Source: an uncultured Muribaculaceae bacterium (lineage in GTDB: Bacteria > Bacteroidota > Bacteroidia > Bacteroidales > Muribaculaceae). Taken from it: a stretch of 9,840 bases of DNA. Positions within the stretch are counted from its first letter, which is position 1. Every line of letters begins with the position of its first letter. Of the stretch, positions 1 through 6,003 are shown piece by piece. Where the stretch lies: positions 1-9,840 of the forward strand of contig CAJTUF010000036.1 of the NCBI GenBank assembly GCA_910579675.1, in the 5' to 3' direction. A program made the translations under genes and the position numbers. The notes under the pieces are model-generated. The model was not told where the DNA came from, ran no database searches, and saw nothing but the letters and a program-made list of their open reading frames with translations.

Positions 1-234
1 TGAGCGATTTAGTTTTGCGTCGCTTGACCCCACTCTGCGGCGGCTACGCGCGCCTTTGAGTGGGGCTACCAGGCAGGGACGCCCCCAACGGCCAAAAGGC
101 CGCAAAACCGCGTCGCCAACCCGGCGCGTAGCGCCCAAAGCCCCCTTGGGGGCGTCCCTGCCTGGTAGCCCCACTCAAAGGCGCGCGTAGCCGCCGCAGA
201 GTGGGGTCAACCGATGCCCAAAGAAAATCGCTCA
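1..234. repeat. Large inverted repeat (65-nt perfect arms, 57-nt loop)
   Basis: Positions 24-88 and 146-210 are exact reverse complements over 65 nt. Outside them, positions 1-9 and 226-234 pair again (tgagcgatt / aatcgctca) across a mismatched stretch, so the structure reaches the window edge and may continue to the left. The 57-nt loop (89-145) holds its own small hairpin, cggcc-AAAA-ggccg at 89-102. No open reading frame of credible composition lies in it. Perfect arms of this length imply recent origin, gene conversion or selection for structure. It could be a MITE-like element, a dispersed intergenic repeat or an extreme bidirectional terminator. I see no transposase and no target-site duplication, partly because the left end is cut off. 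Confidence 0.9.
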
Positions 235-307
235 GCGTCAGCCGAGCGCCCAACCGCGACGCCCATCCAGCCCAAGGAGCTCAGCTTGCCGTTTTATCTC
301 CGTGAAG

Positions 308-338
308 TTGGTCGGGCCGATTTTTTTGTGTAATTTTG
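308..338 (+). promoter_or_regulatory. Putative metK promoter (Bacteroidetes type)
   Basis: TAATTTTG at 331-338 matches the Bacteroidetes -7 box TAnnTTTG exactly. TTGG at 308-311, 19 nt upstream, fits the -33 box (TTTG) partly. Transcription would start near 344-346 and give metK a leader of about 145 nt, unusually long for a bacterial mRNA. No other exact TAnnTTTG site was found between the large inverted repeat and metK. The stretch between that repeat and this site (235-307) shows nothing recognisable. Confidence 0.6.
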
Positions 339-378
339 CGGCGTGGAAAAATTTGGCTGCTTGCAACCACGATAAAAA

Positions 379-452
379 ATGCTAAAACTGCATTGCGCCG
401 TTGAGCCTGCCGGCTATGAGGGCAGGCCGTTCCGGCGAGCTCTTTTTAGCAT
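379..452 (+). promoter_or_regulatory. Aptamer-like structured domain in the metK mRNA leader
   Basis: Three nested helices are visible. The closing stem pairs 379-387 with 444-452 (9 bp, atgctaaaa / ttttagcat). A middle stem pairs 396-400 with 433-437 (5 bp, cgccg / cggcg). An apical hairpin pairs 405-411 with 421-427 (7 bp, gcctgcc / ggcaggc) around a 9-nt loop. Internal loops at 388-395, 401-404, 428-432 and 438-443 could form a binding pocket. I do not recognise the SAM-I core sequence or another named SAM riboswitch class here. The position directly upstream of the SAM synthetase gene suggests SAM or a related metabolite as ligand, which is inference. Confidence 0.5.
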
Positions 453-493
453 CTTCTATTCCACACTAACCATAATCACTACAATAGAAGATG
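450..493 (+). promoter_or_regulatory. Start-codon-sequestering hairpin of metK
   Basis: Positions 450-460 (catcttctatt) pair perfectly with 483-493 (aatagaagatg) over 11 bp, enclosing a 22-nt unpaired A/C-rich loop (461-482). The 3' strand includes the metK ATG (491-493). The outer three pairs use nucleotides 450-452, which are also the last three nucleotides of the upstream closing stem. The full 11-bp start-burying helix and the full upstream stem therefore exclude each other. This is the geometry of a translational on/off switch; which state is favoured by a ligand cannot be told from one sequence. Confidence 0.55.
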
Positions 494-1810
494 AATTATC
501 TCTTTACTTCCGAATCCGTTTCAGAGGGTCATCCCGACAAGGTGGCCGACCAGATTTCCGACGCCATACTCGATGCTTTCCTTGCCCACGACCCTCAGTC
601 GAAGGTCGCGTGTGAGACTCTTGTCACCACCGGACAGGTCGTGGTGGCCGGCGAAGTTAAATCCAATGCCTATATCGACATCCCCAAAGTGGTGCGTCAG
701 GTGATCAATGAGATCGGCTATGACAGGAGCGAGCTCCAGTTCGACGCCGCATCATGCGGCATCTTCTCGGCCATCCACGAGCAGAGCGGCGACATCAACC
801 GTGGCGTGGAGCGCGACAATCCTGAAGAGCAGGGAGCCGGCGACCAGGGTATGATGTTTGGCTATGCCACCGACGAGACCGACTCATATATGCCCCTCCC
901 CCTTTATCTGAGCCATCTGCTCATGGAGGAGCTGGCTGCCATCAGACGCGAGGGACGAGAAATGACATGGGTCGACGCCCACGGCCACGCCCGCACCTAT
1001 CTCCGCCCCGACTCCAAGAGCCAGGTGACGGTGGAATACACCCCCGACAACCGTCCCGTCGCCGTGAGAACCATCGTAGTGTCGACCCAGCACGATGAGT
1101 TCATCACCCCGTCGGGCACCCTCACTCAGGAGCAGGCCGACGCAGCCATGCAGCAGGAGATTGCCGAAGATGTGCGCAAGGTGCTCCTGCCCCGCGTCAA
1201 GGCCCGTCTGCGCCCCGAGGAAGCCGCCCTCATCCCCGACGATGTGGAGTTGCTGGTCAACCCCACCGGCAAATTTGTCATCGGAGGCCCCCACGGCGAC
1301 ACCGGTCTCACAGGCCGCAAGATCATTGTCGACACCTACGGCGGCCGCGGAGCCCACGGCGGCGGTGCATTCTCGGGCAAAGATCCCTCCAAGGTCGACC
1401 GCTCGGCCGCATACGCCGCACGCCACATGGCCAAAAACATTGTGGCCGCCGGGATAGCACGCGAGGCCCTCGTTGAAGTGGCCTATGCCATTGGCCGAGC
1501 CGAACCCGTGAGCCTCTATGTCGACACCCGAGGCACATGCACCATCGAAGGACTCACCGACGGCGAGATATCAGCGCGCGTGGCAGCCCTATTCCCCATG
1601 CGGCCCGCAGCCATCGAAAAGCGCTTCGACCTGCGCAAGCCCATCTATCGCGAGACTGCCGCCTATGGACATCTCGGTCGCACCCCGCGCCACACCGTCA
1701 AGCACTTCACCTCGCGCTACGAAGGCCCAAAAGATATCGAGGTCGACCTCTTTCCTTGGGAGCGTCTCGACCGTGTCGACGATCTCCGCGCCGAGTTCGG
1801 CCTCGCCTGA
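491..1810 (+). CDS. metK: S-adenosylmethionine synthetase (methionine adenosyltransferase)
   Basis: A cytoplasmic enzyme that makes S-adenosylmethionine, phosphate and pyrophosphate from methionine and ATP; SAM is the main methyl donor. The 439-residue product has the family signatures. The N-terminus (residues 6-25) carries the SESVSEGHPDK motif with its ATP-contacting His and metal-binding residues. GAGDQG stands at 115-120, and the glycine-rich phosphate-binding loop GGGAFSGKD at 290-298. It is somewhat longer than the roughly 385 residues of E. coli MetK, with a C-terminal extension of the kind I recall from Bacteroidetes homologues. The ATG at 491 is chosen because the protein begins in the usual way just before the SESVSEGHPD motif. 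Expression is probably controlled by the folded leader described separately. No strong terminator follows; only a weak agcg/cgct hairpin lies just after the stop. Confidence 0.98.
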   Translation: MNYLFTSESVSEGHPDKVADQISDAILDAFLAHDPQSKVACETLVTTGQVVVAGEVKSNAYIDIPKVVRQVINEIGYDRSELQFDAASCGIFSAIHEQSGDINRGVERDNPEEQGAGDQGMMFGYATDETDSYMPLPLYLSHLLMEELAAIRREGREMTWVDAHGHARTYLRPDSKSQVTVEYTPDNRPVAVRTIVVSTQHDEFITPSGTLTQEQADAAMQQEIAEDVRKVLLPRVKARLRPEEAALIPDDVELLVNPTGKFVIGGPHGDTGLTGRKIIVDTYGGRGAHGGGAFSGKDPSKVDRSAAYAARHMAKNIVAAGIAREALVEVAYAIGRAEPVSLYVDTRGTCTIEGLTDGEISARVAALFPMRPAAIEKRFDLRKPIYRETAAYGHLGRTPRHTVKHFTSRYEGPKDIEVDLFPWERLDRVDDLRAEFGLA

Positions 1811-1831
1811 TGGAGCGCCACCGCTAAAAAT

Positions 1832-1863
1832 TTTGGCATTTCGCTTAAAAATACCTACCTTTG
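1832..1863 (+). promoter_or_regulatory. Promoter upstream of the ppiD-like gene (Bacteroidetes type)
   Basis: TTTG at 1832-1835 and TACCTTTG at 1856-1863 match the Bacteroidetes -33 (TTTG) and -7 (TAnnTTTG) consensus, with a 20-nt spacer. This is the best promoter in the window. The expected transcription start near 1869 leaves a leader of about 100 nt before the next ATG, and that leader contains two hairpins. Confidence 0.8.
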
Positions 1864-1875
1864 TGGACTAATTGC

Positions 1876-1934
1876 GCAGGGTATTGCCACACCCTTGCCA
1901 AATCGGCCTCTCAGACCCTTCTGAGGCCGTTTTT
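1876..1934 (+). terminator. Two-hairpin leader ending in a terminator-like stem (attenuator or small RNA end)
   Basis: The first hairpin pairs 1876-1882 with 1891-1898 (7 pairs with one bulged T at 1896). The second pairs cggcctc (1904-1910) with gaggccg (1923-1929) and runs straight into five Ts (1930-1934), the shape of an intrinsic terminator. It lies downstream of the promoter at 1832-1863 and upstream of the ppiD-like start at 1969, so it is not simply the end of metK. It would either attenuate ppiD-like transcription or end a small RNA of about 65 nt. It could also stop metK read-through. Confidence 0.6.
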
Positions 1935-1940
1935 ATCCAT

Positions 1941-1980
1941 GATTTAAAATAGCAACCTTATAATTTAAATGGCAACCTTA
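1941..1980 (+). repeat. Near-duplicate 20-bp tandem repeat across a start codon
   Basis: Positions 1941-1960 and 1961-1980 agree at 16 of 20 places and end in the identical 9-mer gcaacctta. The second copy contains the ATG of the ppiD-like gene; the first has ATA at the matching place. It may be a small duplication or part of an A/T-rich translation initiation region. Confidence 0.7.
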
Positions 1981-4041
1981 GAAAAAATCAGAAGCAAATC
2001 AGTGCTTTTGCTTGTCATCATCGGCCTGGCGCTCCTCGCCTTCATCATCGGTGACTTCTTCACTTCCGGCCGCACTCTCTTCGGCTCCGGCACCACCGTG
2101 GCCAAGGTCGACGGCAAGGCTATCGACATCCAGGATTTCCAGAACCGCGTCCAGCAGGCCAGCCAGCAGATGCAGCAGAGCGGCCAGAAGGTCGACGGCG
2201 CTGTGCTCCAGCAGCAGGTCCTCAGCCAGATGATTCAGGAGTCGCTCTTCAATAGCGAAGCCGAAGCCCTCGGCCTCACTGTGACCGACGCCGAGCTCAC
2301 CGACGCCCTCGTTGGCTCCGGATCGCAATATGTCGACATGTTTGTGCAGCAGCAATACGGCCTCCAGAGCGCATCGCAGCTCCTCGACGTGGTCACCAAC
2401 CCCTCGAAATACAATCTCGACGCCAATACCGCGGCTCAGTTCTCAGCCCTCTGGAAGAGCCTTGAGGACCAGATGCACCAGAGCCTCCTCCAGCAGAAAT
2501 TCACCAATCTCTTCATCGGCACCCTCCAGGCCAACGACCTCGACGCCCAGGCTCTCTATGCCGAAGGCGCCAACAACAAGACCGTGGCCTTCGCCTCCAA
2601 GAGCTATGCCTCGCTCGCCGACGACGAATATCCCGTGACCGACGACGATATACGCTCCGAATGGGCCAAGCACAAGGAGCTCTACCGCCTCAACGAGCCT
2701 ACCCGCGCCATCAGCTACATCGCTGTGCCCATCGCTCCCTCGCAGGACGACCTCGTGGCCGCCGGCCAGAAAGTTGAAAACGCTCTCATGGCTCTCCGCA
2801 ACCAGCCTGCCACCGAGGGCATCAATGAGATGGTCGACTTTATCGTTGACCGCCAGAACGCCCCCGCCGCACGCATCACCAACCGTGCCGTGAAAGCTTT
2901 TGCCGACACCGCATCCGTAGGCGACGCCGCAGCTGTGAGCCACATCGGCAACACCTACACCCTTGCCAAGCTCATCGACCGCAGCGTGGCTGTCGACTCT
3001 GTCAACATCGACGTAGCAATGGTTCCCGGCACCCGCGCCCAGATCGACTCGATCGTCGATGGTCTCAACAATGGCTCCATCGAGTTTGCCTCTCTCGCCG
3101 CCAACGGCGCCCAGGCCAACGAAAACACTTGGATCACTCTGGCCGATGCTCAGTTTGCCGAGCTCCGCGACATCCTTGGCAACAGCGCTTCGGGCCGCTT
3201 CTTCACTCCCGACACCGCTGCTGTAGCTGTGAGCGGCCGCATCTTCCGCGTCAATGAGCGCAAGGCTCCCGTCAAGGTCTACGACCTCGCCGTGGTGACC
3301 TTCACCGCCGAGCCCTCGCGCGCCACCATCAACAGCATCGACGCCGACCTCCGCGCATTCCTTGCCCAGAACAACACCGCATCAGCTTTCAACGACAACG
3401 CTGTTTCGGCCGGTTACACCGCTGTGCCGATGCTCGTCACCCCCTCCACTCCCCTCATCGCCAACTACGATGACACCCGCGAGGCGATCGTCTGGGCCCT
3501 TGATGCCAAGAAGGGTGCCGTGAGCCCCATCTATGGCGACGAGACATCAGGTCAGTTCATCGCCGTAGCTCTCGACGATGTGTACGACGGCTATATCCCC
3601 GCCACCGCTCCCCAGATCGAGCCCAACCTCCGCGCTCAGGCCCTCGCATCAAAGAAGGGCGAGGCACTCATGGCCCAGACCGCAGGCAAGGCCAACGACA
3701 TGGCAGGCTATGCACAGCTCCTCGGCTCTGAGATCGACACCACCACCGTGGCCTTCAGCCAGAACAACATCGCCCGCATCGGAGTGAGAGAGAGCGATGT
3801 TGCAGGTGCAGTGGCAAATGCCCAGCCCGGCACTCTCGTAGGCCCCGTGAAGGCCAACAACGCCATCGTGGTGCTTCAGGTGCTCGACATCGACCCCATC
3901 GGCCGCCCCTTCAACCTCAATGAGAGCGCAGGCAACTTCGTTCGCCAGCGCGGCGGCTCGGCCCTCTCGCAGATGATTCCCGCAATCCTCATGGGCACCA
4001 AGAAGATCGACAACCGTCTTTCAACCTTCTACCGCGACTGA
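1969..4041 (+). CDS. ppiD: PpiD/SurA-like membrane-anchored periplasmic chaperone (peptidylprolyl isomerase family)
   Basis: A 690-residue protein with one N-terminal membrane segment (about residues 11-31, preceded by basic residues) and a long periplasmic part, the layout of PpiD. Residues about 43-115 read as a SurA-type N-terminal chaperone domain: a short strand with KVDGKAI, then Q-rich helices leading to a typical GLTVTDAEL segment. Residues about 343-430 resemble a parvulin (PpiC) domain, with D-x-I-x2-x-L-x-N-G-S-x-x-F-A-S-L-A spacing. A second weak parvulin-like stretch lies at about 560-640, ending in a VVLQVLDI strand. Where catalytic parvulins start with a conserved His-Ile-Leu strand, this protein reads DVAMV, so isomerase activity is doubtful and a holdase/foldase role at the inner membrane is more likely. 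The length matches Bacteroidetes homologues of about 700 residues. The start is chosen for the intact MATLEKIRSK opening before the membrane segment. Confidence 0.85.
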   Translation: MATLEKIRSKSVLLLVIIGLALLAFIIGDFFTSGRTLFGSGTTVAKVDGKAIDIQDFQNRVQQASQQMQQSGQKVDGAVLQQQVLSQMIQESLFNSEAEALGLTVTDAELTDALVGSGSQYVDMFVQQQYGLQSASQLLDVVTNPSKYNLDANTAAQFSALWKSLEDQMHQSLLQQKFTNLFIGTLQANDLDAQALYAEGANNKTVAFASKSYASLADDEYPVTDDDIRSEWAKHKELYRLNEPTRAISYIAVPIAPSQDDLVAAGQKVENALMALRNQPATEGINEMVDFIVDRQNAPAARITNRAVKAFADTASVGDAAAVSHIGNTYTLAKLIDRSVAVDSVNIDVAMVPGTRAQIDSIVDGLNNGSIEFASLAANGAQANENTWITLADAQFAELRDILGNSASGRFFTPDTAAVAVSGRIFRVNERKAPVKVYDLAVVTFTAEPSRATINSIDADLRAFLAQNNTASAFNDNAVSAGYTAVPMLVTPSTPLIANYDDTREAIVWALDAKKGAVSPIYGDETSGQFIAVALDDVYDGYIPATAPQIEPNLRAQALASKKGEALMAQTAGKANDMAGYAQLLGSEIDTTTVAFSQNNIARIGVRESDVAGAVANAQPGTLVGPVKANNAIVVLQVLDIDPIGRPFNLNESAGNFVRQRGGSALSQMIPAILMGTKKIDNRLSTFYRD

Positions 4042-4071
4042 GCTCCTCAACACTGACATATACCTTATAAA

Positions 4072-4125
4072 GGCAGCCCGATGCAGAGCCCCGCGTAGGG
4101 CCTTGCATCGGGCTGCCGCAGTTTT
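4072..4125 (+). terminator. Strong hairpin between the ppiD-like gene and sdaA (putative terminator)
   Basis: Positions 4072-4085 pair perfectly with 4104-4117 (14 bp, ggcagcccgatgca / tgcatcgggctgcc). The stem continues through a G-T wobble and one mismatch into four more pairs (4088-4091 with 4098-4101), closing a 6-nt loop. A run of four Ts follows after four other bases (4122-4125). It probably ends the ppiD-like transcript, although the T-run is short and offset. The hairpin ends only 14 nt before the sdaA ATG, so on a read-through mRNA it would lie against the sdaA ribosome-loading region. No clear separate sdaA promoter is seen; a weak TACCTTAT at 4061-4068 lacks a -33 partner. Confidence 0.65.
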
Positions 4126-4131
4126 CCGACC

Positions 4132-5364
4132 ATGAAATCTATCCGCGAACTATACCGCATCGGGACAGGCCCCTCATCGTCACACACCATGGGGCCCCGC
4201 ACTGCCGCCACCCTCTTCGGCGACTCACATAAAGATGCAGCCTCATTCCGTGTCACACTCTACGGATCTCTCGCCGGCACAGGCAAGGGTCACCTCACCG
4301 ATGTGGCTATCCTCGAATCGCTCAATCCCATTGCCCCCACCGAGATAGTGTGGGAGCCAACGGTGTTTCTCCCGTTCCACCCCAACGGTATGAAATTTGA
4401 GGCTCTCGATGCCGACGGCACCACGACCGACACCCGCACCATCTACAGCGTCGGTGGCGGACAGATATCGGAAGAAGGCGATTCGGCTCTTGAGACTCCC
4501 GAGGTCTATCCGCTCAACAATCTCTCCGACATCATGGAGTGGTGTCAGGAGTCGGGGCGCGCCTATTGGGAATATGTGGAGCAATGTGAAGGTCCCGGCA
4601 TATGGGAATACCTCCGCGAGGTGTGGAAAACCATGCGCGAGGCCGTGGAGCGTGGCCTCGACAGCGAAGGTGTGCTCCCCGGCCCACTCGGTCTGAGCCG
4701 ACGCGCCGCCCAGTACAATGTGCGCGCCTCGGGCTATAAGACCAACCTCCAGAGCCGCGGTCTGGTGTTCAGCTATGCCCTCGCTGTAAGTGAGGAAAAT
4801 GCCTCCGGCGGCGTGATTGTCACTGCCCCAACCTGTGGCTCATGCGGTGTGGTGCCCGCCGTGCTCTACCATCTCTGGAAGAGCCGCGACTTCTCTGAGT
4901 CGCGTATTCTGCGTGCCCTCGCCACCGCCGGACTGATAGGCAATGTGGTCAAGACCAATGCCTCTATCGCCGGAGCCGAGGTAGGTTGCCAGGGCGAGGT
5001 GGGCGTGGCTTGCGCCATGGCTGCTGCGGCCGCCAACCAGCTCTTCGGTGGATCGCCCGCCCAGATCGAATATGCCGCCGAAATGGGCCTGGAGCACCAT
5101 CTCGGCATGACCTGCGACCCTGTTTGCGGTCTGGTGCAGATACCCTGTATCGAGCGGAATGCCTATGCAGCCGCCCGCGCCCTCGACTCCAACATCTACT
5201 CGACATTTACCGACGGATCCCACCGCGTGTCGTTCGACCGCGTTGTGGAGGTGATGAAACAGACCGGCCACGACCTGCCATCGATCTACAAGGAGACCGG
5301 CGAGGGTGGCCTTGCCCGCACCTGGACTCCACGCCCGTCGTCAAACCCAGCATCACCACGATGA
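4132..5364 (+). CDS. sdaA: L-serine ammonia-lyase (L-serine dehydratase), iron-sulfur type, single chain
   Basis: Converts L-serine to pyruvate and ammonia in the cytoplasm using a [4Fe-4S] cluster. The 410-residue product opens with the signature GTGPSSSHTMGPR (residues 11-23) of the beta domain and continues into the alpha domain with TCGSCGVVPA (234-243). C286, C328 and C339 are probable cluster ligands: their spacing (42 and 11) matches the three cluster cysteines I recall for the Legionella enzyme (C343, C385, C396). No cysteine follows C339. The fourth-iron 'tail-in-mouth' cysteine at the C-terminus of the Legionella enzyme is therefore absent, and the tail after GGLA is a short Pro/Ser/Arg-rich stretch (about 396-410). 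The start follows from the conserved N-terminal motif. The stop codon overlaps the ruvA start (ATGA), which suggests translational coupling. Confidence 0.96.
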   Translation: MKSIRELYRIGTGPSSSHTMGPRTAATLFGDSHKDAASFRVTLYGSLAGTGKGHLTDVAILESLNPIAPTEIVWEPTVFLPFHPNGMKFEALDADGTTTDTRTIYSVGGGQISEEGDSALETPEVYPLNNLSDIMEWCQESGRAYWEYVEQCEGPGIWEYLREVWKTMREAVERGLDSEGVLPGPLGLSRRAAQYNVRASGYKTNLQSRGLVFSYALAVSEENASGGVIVTAPTCGSCGVVPAVLYHLWKSRDFSESRILRALATAGLIGNVVKTNASIAGAEVGCQGEVGVACAMAAAAANQLFGGSPAQIEYAAEMGLEHHLGMTCDPVCGLVQIPCIERNAYAAARALDSNIYSTFTDGSHRVSFDRVVEVMKQTGHDLPSIYKETGEGGLARTWTPRPSSNPASPR

Positions 5365-5966
5365 TCGAATATATCTCAGGCACTCTCACCCTCCTGACCC
5401 CCACCTATGCAGTGGTGGAGGCTGCAGGTGTGGGCTACCGCCTCGACATCTCCCTCGCCACCTTCTCCGCCCTTGAGAAGCATGGCAACGGAGCGTCGGC
5501 CACCCTCCTCGTCCATGAGATAATACGCGAGGATACCCACGACCTCTTCGGCTTTGCCACCGAGGAGGAGCGAAGCCTGTTCCGCGCCCTTGTGAGCGTG
5601 AGCGGCGTCGGGGCCAATACTGCACGGATGATTCTGTCGTCGGCCTCGCCCGACGAACTCGGACAGGTAATAGCTACAGGCGACGCCAAGCGCCTCAAAG
5701 CTGTGAAAGGTGTGGGCACCAAGACTGCCGAGCGCATAATAGTCGACCTCCGCGACAAAATCAAGGTGGTAGCTGCAGCCGGTGCCACTCCGGAGATGCC
5801 GCTCGCCCAGCAGTCGGTATCCGAGACTCAGGAGGAGGCTCTCGCAGCCCTTATGATGCTCGGCTTCCCACGCCCGCAGAGTCTGAAGGTGCTCAAAAAA
5901 ATATTTGATGCCGATCCTGCCGCGTCGGTGGAGACTGCTATCAAGCGTGCTCTCACTATGTTTTGA
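5361..5966 (+). CDS. ruvA: Holliday junction branch migration complex subunit RuvA
   Basis: RuvA binds four-way DNA junctions as a tetramer and loads the RuvB motor during recombinational repair. The 201-residue product has the normal length and three-domain order. An N-terminal OB-fold begins MIEYISGTL and includes AAGVGYRL. A middle domain (about 70-130) carries two helix-hairpin-helix motifs, SVSGVGANTA and AVKGVGTKTAERI. A C-terminal three-helix RuvB-binding domain (about 155-201) contains EALAALMMLGF. The ATG at 5361 is chosen over in-frame upstream codons because the protein aligns from MIEY onward; the frame upstream of it runs inside sdaA and encodes no RuvA sequence. The ATGA overlap with sdaA points to coupled translation. 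ruvB and ruvC are not in the window. Confidence 0.97.
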   Translation: MIEYISGTLTLLTPTYAVVEAAGVGYRLDISLATFSALEKHGNGASATLLVHEIIREDTHDLFGFATEEERSLFRALVSVSGVGANTARMILSSASPDELGQVIATGDAKRLKAVKGVGTKTAERIIVDLRDKIKVVAAAGATPEMPLAQQSVSETQEEALAALMMLGFPRPQSLKVLKKIFDADPAASVETAIKRALTMF

Positions 5967-6003
5967 ATATTCCCCTATCTATCAACCAATATTACACTAA
6001 TCC

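Noticed and set aside
44..253. Minus-strand frame of 69 codons across the large inverted repeat
   Set aside because: The composition is set by the palindromic GC-rich repeat; there is no promoter, domain or start context.
345..452. Known SAM-I riboswitch in front of metK
   Set aside because: The four-way junction and conserved core of SAM-I are not seen. The fold here is a single nested stem, so I left the class unnamed.
379..615. Small open frame of 78 codons starting in the metK leader and overlapping the metK start
   Set aside because: It runs out of frame through metK, its codons after 491 are a shadow of that gene, and its ATG lies inside the closing stem of the leader structure. No ribosome-site or protein-family support.
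1811..1831. Intrinsic terminator directly after metK
   Set aside because: Only a 4-bp agcg/cgct stem followed by AAAAATTTT is present, too weak to call.
4986..5360. Upstream in-frame extension of ruvA
   Set aside because: This stretch is the alternative frame of sdaA and encodes Arg/Pro-rich nonsense. RuvA homology starts at the ATG at 5361.
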